From contig NZ_VLTK01000003.1 of NCBI RefSeq assembly GCF_007558825.1, positions 466,998 through 530,997 of the forward strand: 64,000 nt of DNA, in the 5' to 3' direction. Below, piece by piece: positions 36,905-46,729 of the stretch (position 1 is the stretch's first letter; every line of letters starts with the position of its first letter). A model generated the notes under the pieces. It was given only the letters and a program-made list of their open reading frames with translations. It did no database searches and was not told the DNA's origin. The position numbers were made by a program, and so were the translations under genes. This DNA comes from Brevibacterium aurantiacum. GTDB taxonomy: Bacteria; Actinomycetota; Actinomycetes; Actinomycetales; Brevibacteriaceae.

Positions 36905-37774
36905 ATGGCCGATCAGCATGAACTCACACGGCTCGAACAGCTCCTCGACCGATTCGCCAATCGGCATCTCTCACAAGTACCGGACGGGGTGCGGGAGTTC
37001 CTCGTCTTCGGGATCAAACAGGCGTGGGCCTGCCTGTTCGGAGCCCTCATGCTGCTCGCGATCATTCTCACCGCTTGGTGGTACCCGAACGATGCGGGAC
37101 TGGCCCGCAATGATCTCCTGGTGATCCTGGCAGTTCTGATCCAGGCGGCGATGCTCCTTCTGCGTCTCGAGACAGGGCGCGAGCTCTGGGTCATCGTTCT
37201 GTTCCACATCGTCGGCACCGGAATGGAGATCTTCAAGACATCGATGGGCTCGTGGAACTATGCGGCCGGAGGTGTCCTCCACATCGCGGCTGTACCCCTG
37301 TTCACGGGGTTCATGTATGCGGCGGTCGGCTCCTACATCGTGCGCGTCTATCGTCTCTTCGACCTGCGGTTCAGTCATTACCCGCCGAGGTGGATCACCG
37401 CTGTCATCGCCGCCGCGATCTACCTCAACTTCTTCACCCACCATTACATAGTCGATGTGCGGCTCTTCCTCGTCCTTGCTGTCGGGGTGGTGTTCTTCCG
37501 GTGCCGGATGCACTTCCACGTGCACAAGCTGACTCTGCGCATGCCGGTCCTCCTTGCCTTCGTGCTGGTGGCGTTCTTCATCTGGATCGCTGAGAACATC
37601 GGCACCGTCACCGGCGCATGGCTCTACCCCTCCCAGATCGACGGATGGCAGATGGTGCCGGTGACCAAACTGGTGGCGTGGTTCCTGCTCATGATGATCT
37701 CCGTCGTCCTCGTCACCTTCGTCTACCCTCCCAAACCGCCTGATAAGACCGGGTCTACTGATATTCTGAGCTGA
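36905..37774 (+). CDS. DUF817 family integral membrane protein
   Basis: The 289-aa protein has eight or so hydrophobic segments, with ELWVIVLFHIVGTGMEIFK and MGSWNYAA typical of DUF817. The motif NFFTHHYIVDVR and MHFHVHK bring several His residues to the membrane face. Function of the family is unknown. It ends 26 bp before the penicillin acylase family gene and may be co-transcribed. Confidence 0.88.
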   Translation: MADQHELTRLEQLLDRFANRHLSQVPDGVREFLVFGIKQAWACLFGALMLLAIILTAWWYPNDAGLARNDLLVILAVLIQAAMLLLRLETGRELWVIVLFHIVGTGMEIFKTSMGSWNYAAGGVLHIAAVPLFTGFMYAAVGSYIVRVYRLFDLRFSHYPPRWITAVIAAAIYLNFFTHHYIVDVRLFLVLAVGVVFFRCRMHFHVHKLTLRMPVLLAFVLVAFFIWIAENIGTVTGAWLYPSQIDGWQMVPVTKLVAWFLLMMISVVLVTFVYPPKPPDKTGSTDILS

Positions 37775-37800
37775 AACTCAGACTCGGTCGAAGGAGACAC

Positions 37801-40455
37801 ATGGCAGACGCGGATCCAGAGGATTCCAGTGCTCTGGTCAAAGCCGTCCGACCGCCGTCCGGCGCGCATCGCTTGGTGAGCGCGAAGGTCCTAGTCCGCA
37901 TCCTCGCGGCCGTCCTCGTTCTGCTGCTCATTCTCACACTGCTCGGTGTCTTTCTCGTCCAACGTTCCTATCCCACCACGGACGGCGACATCTCACTGTC
38001 GGGCCTGGACGCCGAGGTCAGCGTCACCCGCGATAGCTCGGGCATCCCGACCATTGAGGCCAGTGATTCCCACGACCTCTTCATGGCCCAGGGCTTCGTC
38101 CACGCCCAGGATCGATTCTGGGAGATGGACTTTCGCAGGCATGTCACCTCGGGCCGGCTCTCGGAACTCTTCGGCGAGTCACAGTTCGGCACCGACAAGT
38201 TCATTCGCACACTGGGTTGGAGGAAGGTCGCCGAGGCGGAGGTCGCTGCACTCGATGAGAAGACACGCGCGTACTACGAAGCCTATGCAGAGGGCGTGAA
38301 CGCCTACCTGCGCGACAAGTCCCCCACCGAGGTGTCCCTCGAGTACGGCATCGTCGGCCTGCAGGCCGGTGGGGTCGAGATCGAGGAATGGACTCCGGTC
38401 GACAGTGTTTCCTGGCTCAAGGCCATGGCCTGGGATCTGCGCTCCAATGTCGAGGACGAGATCGACCGGGCAATCAGCCAGACCGCGCTCGATGATGAGC
38501 AGATGGCCGATATCTATCCCGATTACCCCTATGACACCCGCCCGACGATCGTCGGCGGCAATGCCGGTGTCAAAGCACGTGACGAAGACGAGTCACGTGA
38601 CGAGGGCGAAGCACGTGCCGGGGGCGAGGTGACTGCTGCGGAGACACAGCATTCGGGACACGGCGGAGGAACCGAGACTCCCAGCAACCTCGGCGAACTC
38701 AAGGAGCACCTGAAGTCGCTGCCGGTGCTTCTGGGAGTCAACAGTCATGACATCGGGTCGAACTCGTGGGTGGTCTCCGGCGAGCACACCTCCACTGGTG
38801 CCCCGCTGCTGGCCAATGATCCGCACCTGGCTCCCGCTATGCCCTCCGTCTGGCATCAGATCGGACTGCGCTGCACCGAGGTCACGCCCGAATGCCCCTT
38901 CGACGTGTCAGGCTTCTCCTTCTCCGGGCTGCCCGGGGTCATCATCGGCCACAACCAGAGCATCGCCTGGGGACTGACGAACCTGGGGCCCGACGTCGCC
39001 GATCTCGTGGTCGAGAAGGTCCGCGACGGCGAAGTCGTCCGTGATTCTGGGGACGAACCCGTGACCACACGCAAAGAGACCGTGAAGATCGCGAAACAGG
39101 AACCTCGCGAGATCACGATCCGCTCGACGAGCAACGGCCCTCTCATCTCGGACGTCGACGGATCCTACCGCGATGTGCTCGATGCCTCGACCGGGGCGAA
39201 CTCCGAAGACACGAAATCAGGTCCAGCCGACGAGCACTACCAGCTGGCGCTGCAGTGGACGGCCCTGGAGCCGGGCAACACGGCCTCGGCGATCTTCGGG
39301 CTCAATGCGGCGACGAACTGGAGCGAATTCCGGCAGGCCGCTTCTCTCTTCGACGTCCCCTCCCAGAACCTCATCTACGCGGACACCACAGGCAACATCG
39401 GCTATCAGGCGCCGGGAAAGATCCCCAAACGCGGCGACGGCGACGGCATGCTGCCACGGCACGGTTGGAAGACCGACGAAGACTGGCAGGGATACCTCGA
39501 CTTCGAGGATCTGCCGAGTCTGTACAACCCCGAGCGTGGCTGGATCGTGACGGCGAACAATCCGGTCACCCCTCCAGGAGAGTCCGTCCAGTTGAGCAAC
39601 GACTTCGACTATGGAGACCGGGCGAGGAGGATCACGAAGCTGACCCGGGACACGATCGCCAACGGAGAAGTCACGCCAGACGACATGTCCCGCATCCAAA
39701 GTGACGATCTCAATCCCATCGCACTCACCCTGATCCCGCTGCTGCTCGACATCGATGCGCAAGAGGGCACCGACATCGCGGCGGCTCAGGAACTGCTCTC
39801 GGACTGGAACGGCCACGACGATGCCAACAGTGCCGCCGCGGCCTACTTCAACGTCCTCTCGAAGACGATCCTCGACGAAGTGTTCGCTCCGAAGCTGCCC
39901 GATGCGGTGCCTCCGGCCGGCGGATCACGGTGGTACCTCATCATCAAGAACCAGCTGGAGGATCCCGACTCCGAGTGGTGGGCCGACGACGAGGTCGAGA
40001 ATCGAGACGAAGCGCTGGCCCGAGCCATGGATTCTGCATGGAAGACGACCGAGGATCTGCTCGGCTCCGAACCTGTGACCTGGCGGTGGGGCATTCTGCA
40101 CCGGCTGACCATCCGCAACGCCAGCCTCGGCGAATCAGGGATCAAGCCCATTGAGCGGCTGTTCAATCGAGGCCCCTACGAGGTCTCGGGCGGGTCCGGA
40201 GAAGTCAATGCCACGGGTTGGGACGCCTCGGTGGGCTTCGAGACGAACTGGGTGCCCTCCATGCGACAGATCGTTGACCTCAAGGACTTCAACCACTCCC
40301 GGTGGATCAACCTCACAGGGGCCTCTGGTCATGCCTTCCACCCGCACTATGCCGATCAGACCGAGGACTGGGCCGCTGGCGCAACCCGGCCGTGGCCCTA
40401 CACACCCGATGCGCTGGACCGGCACACCGAGGATTCGCTGGTACTTCGCCCCTGA
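37801..40455 (+). CDS. Penicillin acylase (Ntn-hydrolase) family protein
   Basis: Cleaves amide bonds of acylated amines; members include beta-lactam acylases and acyl-homoserine lactone acylases. The 884-aa precursor has an N-terminal TM anchor (about residues 35-60), an alpha part, and the autocleavage site GSNSWVVSG, where Ser320 would become the N-terminal nucleophile of the beta chain. SNGPLISDV and the C-terminal GGSGEVNATGWD/ASGHAFHPHY blocks are also typical. Between about residues 255 and 290 lies a charged repeat-like spacer (DEDESRDEGEARAGGE) before the cleavage site. Natural substrate unknown. Confidence 0.92.
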   Translation: MADADPEDSSALVKAVRPPSGAHRLVSAKVLVRILAAVLVLLLILTLLGVFLVQRSYPTTDGDISLSGLDAEVSVTRDSSGIPTIEASDSHDLFMAQGFVHAQDRFWEMDFRRHVTSGRLSELFGESQFGTDKFIRTLGWRKVAEAEVAALDEKTRAYYEAYAEGVNAYLRDKSPTEVSLEYGIVGLQAGGVEIEEWTPVDSVSWLKAMAWDLRSNVEDEIDRAISQTALDDEQMADIYPDYPYDTRPTIVGGNAGVKARDEDESRDEGEARAGGEVTAAETQHSGHGGGTETPSNLGELKEHLKSLPVLLGVNSHDIGSNSWVVSGEHTSTGAPLLANDPHLAPAMPSVWHQIGLRCTEVTPECPFDVSGFSFSGLPGVIIGHNQSIAWGLTNLGPDVADLVVEKVRDGEVVRDSGDEPVTTRKETVKIAKQEPREITIRSTSNGPLISDVDGSYRDVLDASTGANSEDTKSGPADEHYQLALQWTALEPGNTASAIFGLNAATNWSEFRQAASLFDVPSQNLIYADTTGNIGYQAPGKIPKRGDGDGMLPRHGWKTDEDWQGYLDFEDLPSLYNPERGWIVTANNPVTPPGESVQLSNDFDYGDRARRITKLTRDTIANGEVTPDDMSRIQSDDLNPIALTLIPLLLDIDAQEGTDIAAAQELLSDWNGHDDANSAAAAYFNVLSKTILDEVFAPKLPDAVPPAGGSRWYLIIKNQLEDPDSEWWADDEVENRDEALARAMDSAWKTTEDLLGSEPVTWRWGILHRLTIRNASLGESGIKPIERLFNRGPYEVSGGSGEVNATGWDASVGFETNWVPSMRQIVDLKDFNHSRWINLTGASGHAFHPHYADQTEDWAAGATRPWPYTPDALDRHTEDSLVLRP

Positions 40456-40471
40456 GCGAGGAGCGAGACGG

Positions 40472-41671
40472 TCAGACCTTGGGCAGGATCTTCGCCTCGA
40501 GGAAGTTCGCCACATCGTCTTCCCAGCGGACCGGGTCGATGTTCCATTCCTTGGTGTGGCGGGCCTTGTCGTAGACGGGCATCGTCACGAGGTCGCGACG
40601 CACGGACGCCAACGCGTGGGACGGCGAAGACGGCACGAATTCGTCGTCGTCTGAGTGGATGAGGAGCACCGGAACGTCGAGTTCCGCAGCGCGTGTCACC
40701 CAGTCCAGCCTGCCCAGGTCCAAAGGCGTCTGCAGTCCGGTGATCGGCCGCGCCCACGGTTGGGTGATCATCTCCAGCGTGAGTTTGGCGATGGGCGTCG
40801 GAAGCATATTGCGCCGAGCCTGGCCGTCGAGGACATTCACCCAGTCGACGACGGGACCGTCGAGGACGAGAGCCTTCACGTACCGTCTGTTGCGACCACG
40901 GGAGGCGGCCTGCAGGGCGATGGCCCCGCCCATCGACCAGCCGAAGAGGACAACGTCGTGGGCGCCCTGTGACACAGCGAAGTCGATCGCTGCGTCCACG
41001 TCGATCCACTCAGTGTCGCCGAGGCCGTAGCGGGAGGTGGTCTCGACCCTGACCTCGGCGTCGTTGCGGTAGGACATGGCGATCGCTGGGACCCCCAGCG
41101 TATTGAGGATCGGGGCGGCCCGCAGGCCTTCGGCTCGGGTGCTGGCGCGGCCGTGGACGAGGATCGCCCAGGTGTCATGAGGTTCGGGATGGTCTGTGGG
41201 CAGCAGCCAGGCAGGCAGTCTTCCCGCGTCGGATTCGATCTCGATGTCCTCGGCGTTGACTCCGGCTGCCAAGGGCTCCGGGTACACGATGCCCGTCCAA
41301 CGACCGTGAGAGGCACGCTTGATGTCTCCGCGGGTGACCGAGAGGATCTCTCGGGAGACGGTTCTCGACCGCGGGTCATACTCGACGATGTCACCGATCA
41401 CGGCATGGCCAGTGCCCTGGTTGAAGTAGAGGCCATAGGTGCCACGCACCGTCGTCTCTTCATCGGCGGGCAGATGGATGCGCATATTGGGCGGGAAACC
41501 GTCGATGTGGAGAATCTCGAGTTCTTCCGGCGCGTTTTCGGGAACCACGATCTTTCGCGCGAAATAGACGGCCAGCCCCGAGGACGCCACCGAGATCACG
41601 GCGCCGATCCCAGCACCGACACCCACCGAAGCCAGAAGCAGGCGAGTCGGGAATTTAGTGTCGCGAACCAT
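40472..41671 (-). CDS. Alpha/beta hydrolase with N-terminal membrane anchor
   Basis: The 399-aa protein has an N-terminal hydrophobic segment (about residues 8-36), a domain of about 140 residues, and an alpha/beta hydrolase fold with nucleophile elbow GWSMGG and LIHSDDDEFVP for the acid residue; the catalytic His is probably in KARHTKEW. It resembles BEM46/FrsA-like esterases. It is convergent with the acylase gene, 16 bp apart. Confidence 0.88.
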   Translation of the reverse strand: MVRDTKFPTRLLLASVGVGAGIGAVISVASSGLAVYFARKIVVPENAPEELEILHIDGFPPNMRIHLPADEETTVRGTYGLYFNQGTGHAVIGDIVEYDPRSRTVSREILSVTRGDIKRASHGRWTGIVYPEPLAAGVNAEDIEIESDAGRLPAWLLPTDHPEPHDTWAILVHGRASTRAEGLRAAPILNTLGVPAIAMSYRNDAEVRVETTSRYGLGDTEWIDVDAAIDFAVSQGAHDVVLFGWSMGGAIALQAASRGRNRRYVKALVLDGPVVDWVNVLDGQARRNMLPTPIAKLTLEMITQPWARPITGLQTPLDLGRLDWVTRAAELDVPVLLIHSDDDEFVPSSPSHALASVRRDLVTMPVYDKARHTKEWNIDPVRWEDDVANFLEAKILPKV

Positions 41672-41854
41672 GAATACCTCCTGACTTCATTGTCACCCAA
41701 GGAATGAGAAGTCTCCAAACGCTGTTGTGCAGGTGAGAGGGCTCTCAGAGCCAGCTCGCTGCTGCATCAGCCATCGTCGGAGACGGACTCCTGCGTGTCC
41801 GGCAGCAGTGGGACAATGGACTCCAACAGATATCGACAAGCACCGGAGGTCGCG

Positions 41855-42280
41855 ATGAGTCAGTCGCCGAACGTCAACACACAAGACAATCCCGAGGAGA
41901 TCCGCTGGCAGGACGTACTCACTCCTGATGAATTCGCGGTGCTGCGCGAAGGTGGCACGGAGCGTCCGTTCACTGGCGAATACGTCGACACGACAAGCGT
42001 CGGAATGTACCAGTGCCGTGCCTGTGGAGCAGACCTGTTCCCCTCCGATACCAAGTTCTCCTCGCACTGCGGTTGGCCCTCGTTCTACGCTCCCCTGGCC
42101 GAGGATCGGGTCCGCTACCTCCGCGATTCGTCGATGGGCATGGAGCGCGTCGAGGTCCGCTGCGCGAACTGCGATTCACACATGGGCCACCTCTTCGAGG
42201 GAGAAGGCTACGACACCCCCACCGATCTGCGGTACTGCCTGAACTCAATCTCTCTGCGACTCGTCGACGGTCAGGAATGA
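41855..42280 (+). CDS. msrB: Peptide-methionine (R)-S-oxide reductase
   Basis: Repairs methionine R-sulfoxides in proteins. The 141-aa protein has zinc Cys residues 54/57 and 103/106 and the catalytic Cys128 in RYCLNSISL. ATG 41855 with CGGAGG was chosen over an upstream in-frame start at 41795. The stop overlaps the elaA start (ATGA). Confidence 0.96.
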   Translation: MSQSPNVNTQDNPEEIRWQDVLTPDEFAVLREGGTERPFTGEYVDTTSVGMYQCRACGADLFPSDTKFSSHCGWPSFYAPLAEDRVRYLRDSSMGMERVEVRCANCDSHMGHLFEGEGYDTPTDLRYCLNSISLRLVDGQE

Positions 42281-42804
42281 GCGAAGAATCACAGCTCGTC
42301 ATCAAGTCGTTCGACGAGCTGACAGTCTCTGAGCTCTACGGGATCGTCCAACTGCGGTCCCAGGTCTTCGTCGTTGAGCAGAACTGCATCTTCCTCGATC
42401 AGGACGGAGTCGACACGCTGCCGCAGACCCTGCACGCCTTCTACCCCGATGACGCCAGGACCATGCAGGACACCCATGGCGCCGAGGTGGGCCGCAGTCT
42501 GGCTCCCCGGGCATACGCCCGCATCCTCCCGCCCGACTTTCCCGACGGCCCGGCCTATGAGCCGGGAGCCCGCAGCATCAGTCGGGTCGTAACGAACCCG
42601 CACATGCGCGGCCAAGGCTGGAGTCGACGGCTGATCGGCGAGCTCGTTGCCGGCCACAGTCACCGACTGCTGACACTCAACGCCCAATCTCACCTCGAGG
42701 GGTTCTACAAGAGCTTCGGATTCAGCCCGAATGGTCCGCGGTTCCTCGAAGACGGGATCGAGCACACCCCGATGTCACGACCGGCGGATGCGTCGTCCAC
42801 CTAA
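42277..42804 (+). CDS. ElaA-type GNAT family N-acetyltransferase
   Basis: The 175-aa protein has the ElaA-typical start LYGIVQLRSQVFVVEQNC and an acetyl-CoA site SRVVTNPHMRGQGWSRRLI. The product is uncharacterised in bacteria. It is translationally coupled to msrB (overlap ATGA), a repeated pairing that might link it with oxidative repair. Confidence 0.9.
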   Translation: MSEESQLVIKSFDELTVSELYGIVQLRSQVFVVEQNCIFLDQDGVDTLPQTLHAFYPDDARTMQDTHGAEVGRSLAPRAYARILPPDFPDGPAYEPGARSISRVVTNPHMRGQGWSRRLIGELVAGHSHRLLTLNAQSHLEGFYKSFGFSPNGPRFLEDGIEHTPMSRPADASST

Positions 42805-42882
42805 AGAGTTCCAAGTGCCCGGGGTGCCTCGGAGTGCCGGGGGCACCGCGGCGAAAAATGGATCGAGGGCTCCTGTGGCGGT

Positions 42883-43335
42883 TCAATCGGCGGCGTGAGA
42901 TGCGTCGGCTGCGGCGATGATCTTCGTCATAGTGGAGTGAAGTTCGCGCAGCTCCGTTTCACCCATATCGAGTTTGGTCATCATCTGCCCAGGAATCGCC
43001 TCAGCCGTCGCCCGCAGCTTCGCACCTGTGTCAGTCAATGAGACTTCGACGACTCTTTCGTCGTCGCTGCTGCGTCGTTTCTCCACATAGTCCAGCGCTT
43101 CGAGGCGTTTGATCAGCGGCGACACCGTGGCAGCCTCGAGGCGGAGCAGCTCGGCGATTCTCCGCACTGGCAGAGTTTCATGCTGCCACAGAGCCAACAT
43201 GACCAGGTACTGCGGATGGGTCAGATGAATCGGTTCAAGCACCGAACGATAGGCGGAGATCACTCCGCGCGAGGCGACGGCCAGAGCAAAGCAGACTTGA
43301 CTCTCCAGAGCCAGAGGATCGTGGGTGGTCGACAT
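42883..43335 (-). CDS. MarR family transcriptional regulator
   Basis: The 150-aa protein has the MarR winged helix (about residues 35-100: MLALWQHETLPVRRIAELLR, then RLEALDYVEKRRSSDDERV). Organic-hydroperoxide (OhrR) members carry an N-terminal Cys near position 15-22; here a Cys is at residue 15 (SQVCFALAV), so redox sensing is possible. It is divergent from a small unknown gene across a palindromic operator. Confidence 0.92.
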   Translation of the reverse strand: MSTTHDPLALESQVCFALAVASRGVISAYRSVLEPIHLTHPQYLVMLALWQHETLPVRRIAELLRLEAATVSPLIKRLEALDYVEKRRSSDDERVVEVSLTDTGAKLRATAEAIPGQMMTKLDMGETELRELHSTMTKIIAAADASHAAD

Positions 43336-43369
43336 CGCTTCTCATCCTTCCGGGGAGACACATCATTTA

Positions 43370-43397
43370 ATTAGTGCACTAATGATTAGTGTACAAT
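43370..43397. promoter_or_regulatory. Palindromic MarR operator
   Basis: ATTAGTGCACTAAT (43370-43383) is a perfect 14-bp palindrome, followed one base later by a degenerate copy ATTAGTGTACAAT (43385-43397). It lies upstream of the MarR gene (start 43335) and of the small gene to the right. Such sites are typical of MarR/OhrR autoregulation. Confidence 0.75.
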
Positions 43398-43459
43398 GAA
43401 TGCATCAGGTTCGCTTCAGGAGGGCCGCAGCTCGGCTCTTAGACTTCGAATGGACTCTC

Positions 43460-43672
43460 ATGTCAGACTCACACGATCCCCAGCGACGCGTTGCGTGGCT
43501 CAATCGCTTCTTCCGCAAGATCGTCGGGCCTGCCCAAGTCGACAATTCCCGTCCCGGCGGCTACTACGAGGACGAGCACCTGCGACATGAACGGCTCGAC
43601 GCGATGGGGCTGGAGATGCGCACGGACGCCAACGGACACTCGTACGTGGTGGAGAAGAAGCAGCCTGAGTGA
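43460..43672 (+). CDS. Small protein of unknown function, divergent from MarR
   Basis: The 70-aa product (from ATG 43460) is hydrophilic with WLNRFFRKIVGPAQ and a Tyr/Asp/Glu-rich middle. I do not recognise the family and see no TM segment. An upstream ATG at 43400 would add 20 residues rich in Arg. The start is uncertain. Control by the MarR operator is inferred from position. Confidence 0.6.
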   Translation: MSDSHDPQRRVAWLNRFFRKIVGPAQVDNSRPGGYYEDEHLRHERLDAMGLEMRTDANGHSYVVEKKQPE

Positions 43673-43689
43673 ACAATCCTTCGCACTGA

Positions 43690-44460
43690 TCAGCCTACTG
43701 CTGTGATCAGAACCAGTGATCCTTCGAAGTGCGAAGCGGTCCGCAAACCGCTATGCGCAATGTCCCAGCTGCCGTCGTTGAGACTGTGCTCCAAACTCCT
43801 CACCGAACGCAGGGCCGAATCCTCTGACACGAAACTCCACGCGGAGTTCGCCTTCCGCGCTCCAGGGTCAAGAAACATCTCTGGCCTCCCGAAATAGGCC
43901 TCGGCGAAGCCGTCGACGCAGCCGAAGGGAATCGGCAGGCGTTCCAACTCGACCGCACCCCCAAGACACGCTGTGATTCGTTCGAGGCTCGGATATCGTC
44001 GCGCTTCGGTCCCGATCACCTCAGGAGCGAAGTCTCTGAGCCAGAATCGTTCCACCCGCTCCGGATCACAGGTCATGATGACCACGGGGCCGCGAGTGAC
44101 CCGCCGCATCTCGCGCAGACCAGCGTCGAGATTCTGCCATTGATGGATCGAGAATGTCGACAAAGCCGCGTCAAAGGCATCGTCGGCAAACGGCAATGAC
44201 TCCGCACTGGCATCGACGACCGGTGCCTGGTCAATCGTCCGCTGTGCCCTCATCGCAGCCGAAGGTTCCACCGCGATGACCTCGCGATCATCGGGTTCGT
44301 AGGATCCGGTGCCGGCGCCGATGTTGACTATGCTTCGGGCATCGCCGAGCGCAGCCTGGATTGAGCGAGCAAATTCCGGCTCAGGACGTCTGAACTGCCG
44401 GTAGCCTGAACCGATCATCCCGTAGTCGGCGTCGCCGGCCGAGCCATCTGCAGTCATCAT
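43690..44460 (-). CDS. SAM-dependent methyltransferase (class I)
   Basis: The protein (256 aa from ATG 44460) has the SAM-binding motif IVNIGAGTGSYEP and the post-motif acidic residue in VIAVEPSAAM, followed by FDAALSTFSIHQWQ. It looks like a small-molecule methyltransferase of the UbiE/Methyltransf_11 type; substrate unknown. A -10 element TAGTCT lies six bases before the ATG, so the mRNA is probably leaderless. Confidence 0.88.
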   Translation of the reverse strand: MMTADGSAGDADYGMIGSGYRQFRRPEPEFARSIQAALGDARSIVNIGAGTGSYEPDDREVIAVEPSAAMRAQRTIDQAPVVDASAESLPFADDAFDAALSTFSIHQWQNLDAGLREMRRVTRGPVVIMTCDPERVERFWLRDFAPEVIGTEARRYPSLERITACLGGAVELERLPIPFGCVDGFAEAYFGRPEMFLDPGARKANSAWSFVSEDSALRSVRSLEHSLNDGSWDIAHSGLRTASHFEGSLVLITAVG

Positions 44461-44574
44461 GACCACAGACTACGTGAGCCAGGCGTCTGCTGACGCCTGG
44501 CTCACGTCTCCGATGGAGGAGCGCCGCGCCCCGACCGCGACCCCGAAGCAGCTCTTCGAAAAGGCCGGTGAGAA

Positions 44575-45285
44575 TCAGCGCCAGTCGCTGATGATATCGA
44601 CGAGTTCACGGAGCGGCCCGGTGTAGAACGGAACCTCCTCGCGCACATGAAGACGAGCCTCGGTGTTGCGAAGATCGCGCATGAGGTCGACGATGCGGTG
44701 CAGTTCCGGGGCTTCGAAGGCCAACAGCCATTCGTAGTCGCCGAGGGCGAAGGAGGCGATCGTGTTGGCCTTGATGTCCTTGTAGCCAGCAGCGGCCATG
44801 CCATGATCGCGCAGCATCGTGGAGCGCTCTTCGGGATCGAGGAGATACCAGTCGTAGGACCGAACGAAGGGGTAGACGCAGATGTACTTGCCCGGTTCGT
44901 CATCGGTCAGCAGCGCCGGCAGGTGTGCCTTGTTGAATTCAGCCGGGCGGTGCAGGCCCACGACCGACCAGACTGGTTCGAGGACTCCGCCCAGCATGCT
45001 GCGACGCACTGCCGAGTAGGCGGCCTGGACGAGTTCGACGGTCGGTGCATGCCACCAGAACATCACATCTGCATCCGCGCGCAGAGCAGAGACATCGTAG
45101 ATTCCGCGGACGACGAGGCCCTGCTCCTTCAATGGGGCGAGAGCTTCGTGGAGTTCGTCGGCGAGTTCGGCACGGTCGGCGTCGCCGAGTTCGCCCGCCG
45201 AGGCGAAGACCGAGTACGCGATATATCGCGTCTCATTGTTCGCCTGTTCGATCTGCTCGTCTGTGGGGTGCGAGTATTCGCTCAT
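44575..45285 (-). CDS. hemQ: Coproheme decarboxylase (hydrogen peroxide-dependent), HemQ
   Basis: Final step of the Gram-positive coproporphyrin-dependent heme pathway: two oxidative decarboxylations of coproheme. The 236-aa protein belongs to the chlorite-dismutase-like family. It contains [40 protein letters not shown] and [15 protein letters not shown], typical of actinobacterial HemQ. It is 45 bp after hemY, with hemE further upstream on the same strand. Confidence 0.95.
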   Translation of the reverse strand: MSEYSHPTDEQIEQANNETRYIAYSVFASAGELGDADRAELADELHEALAPLKEQGLVVRGIYDVSALRADADVMFWWHAPTVELVQAAYSAVRRSMLGGVLEPVWSVVGLHRPAEFNKAHLPALLTDDEPGKYICVYPFVRSYDWYLLDPEERSTMLRDHGMAAAGYKDIKANTIASFALGDYEWLLAFEAPELHRIVDLMRDLRNTEARLHVREEVPFYTGPLRELVDIISDWR

Positions 45286-45330
45286 TCCTGCTCCTTCTGC
45301 TGTGTGTCAGTCTTGCGTGTGCGTCAGTTC

Positions 45331-46725
45331 CTAAAAGGTGATTCTCCGGGCAACCGTCTCGGCCCGGTTGATGCAGGCAGGGATGCCCACACCGAAGTAT
45401 GCCGAACCTGCCAGTTCGAGGCCGGCGATTCCGGCGATCTCCTCGTCGATTCTCGCCACCGTTTCGGCGTGGCCCGGCAGATACTGCGGCAGAGCATGTT
45501 CCCACCGGTGCGCCTCGGCCGCGATGAGCCGATCTGAACGGCGATCGGCGATGGACTGCCAGTCCGCGTAGGCGCGTGCGATGAGCTCATCGTCCTGGCA
45601 ATCCTGCCAGACTCCCGGCCCGTCCCCGTATCGCCCGATGCTCATTCGGATCAAGGCGGTGCCCTCAGGAATGCGCTCATGCAACCAGGGCCATTTGTTC
45701 GACACGAATGTCGAGGCCTTGATGAATGAGCTCTCTGTCGGTGGGACGAGGAAACCCGATCCTTCGAGTTCACGGTCGCCAACCTCGACGAGGGCCGGGA
45801 TCAGAGCGGTCGAAGCGTAGGGCACGGATGCGAGCATCGAAGCGGTCTCAGGGGCCACCTCGGCGAGGAGATCCTTCGTCACATGCGCCGGGGTGGCGAG
45901 GACGACGCCATCGCAATCGACGACGAAGTCCTCAGTCGCCACTGTCCATCCGCCCCCGTCGGCTTGAACGGTCGTCACCTGCGTGCCGGTGTGGATGGTG
46001 CCTCCGAGTTCTCGGATGTGCTGCTCGAGCGCTGGGACAAGGCGGTTGATCCCGCCGACGAGACTCATGAACACCGGCTGCGGGCCTGCGCCCTCTGCGC
46101 CGGCTGCGGACTGTGCGTCACGCGCAGCGAGCAGGCTCTGAACGAGCTCGAGCACGGAGGTCCCCTCGAGAGCCGCCGGCAGCAGAGCGGGCACCGTCGA
46201 CGCCAGCGACAGGTCACGACACCGTCCCGCATACACTCCCCCGAGCAGCGGGTCGATGAGCGTATCGACGAGATCGGCGCCCAGGCGGTCCGTCAGGAAG
46301 TCCCCCAACGACACGTCCGAACCCTCGATCGGGCCCGTGATGACCTCATGGGCTACTCGGTCACTGACGTCTTCGCCGAGGAGGTCCCTGACCTCGGCCG
46401 CGTTGCCCGGCACTCCCATGACGGTGCGTTTGGGAATCGGGTGGAGACACCCCTTCGACAGGACTCGCGAGCTGTGCGCCGCCTGGGGGAATTCGATGTC
46501 CAATCCGAGTTCAGCGGCGAGGTCCTTCGTCTCCGGGCGCCGGTACAGGCTGGCTTCGGCTCCGGTGTCGAGGCCCACCGGCACTGCCCCGGCCAAGGTC
46601 GTCGAGTGCAGACACCCGCCGAGGCGCGCGTCGGCTTCGATGAGGGTGATCTGATGGTCAGGTGCCAGACGATAGGCGGTGACGAGCCCGGAGATGCCTC
46701 CTCCGACGATCGTGATGTGACTCAT
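45331..46725 (-). CDS. hemY: Coproporphyrinogen III oxidase / protoporphyrinogen oxidase, FAD-dependent (HemY/CgoX type)
   Basis: Oxidises coproporphyrinogen III in the coproporphyrin-dependent pathway. The 464-aa protein (ATG 46725, four bases after the hemE stop) has the FAD motif ITIVGGGISGLVTAYRL, and ELAGSAYFGVGIPACINRAE at the C-terminus. The long upstream extension of the frame overlaps hemE and is not coding. The hemE-hemY-hemQ order supports the assignment over other amine-oxidase-fold enzymes. Confidence 0.93.
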   Translation of the reverse strand: MSHITIVGGGISGLVTAYRLAPDHQITLIEADARLGGCLHSTTLAGAVPVGLDTGAEASLYRRPETKDLAAELGLDIEFPQAAHSSRVLSKGCLHPIPKRTVMGVPGNAAEVRDLLGEDVSDRVAHEVITGPIEGSDVSLGDFLTDRLGADLVDTLIDPLLGGVYAGRCRDLSLASTVPALLPAALEGTSVLELVQSLLAARDAQSAAGAEGAGPQPVFMSLVGGINRLVPALEQHIRELGGTIHTGTQVTTVQADGGGWTVATEDFVVDCDGVVLATPAHVTKDLLAEVAPETASMLASVPYASTALIPALVEVGDRELEGSGFLVPPTESSFIKASTFVSNKWPWLHERIPEGTALIRMSIGRYGDGPGVWQDCQDDELIARAYADWQSIADRRSDRLIAAEAHRWEHALPQYLPGHAETVARIDEEIAGIAGLELAGSAYFGVGIPACINRAETVARRITF

Positions 46726-46729
46726 CGCC

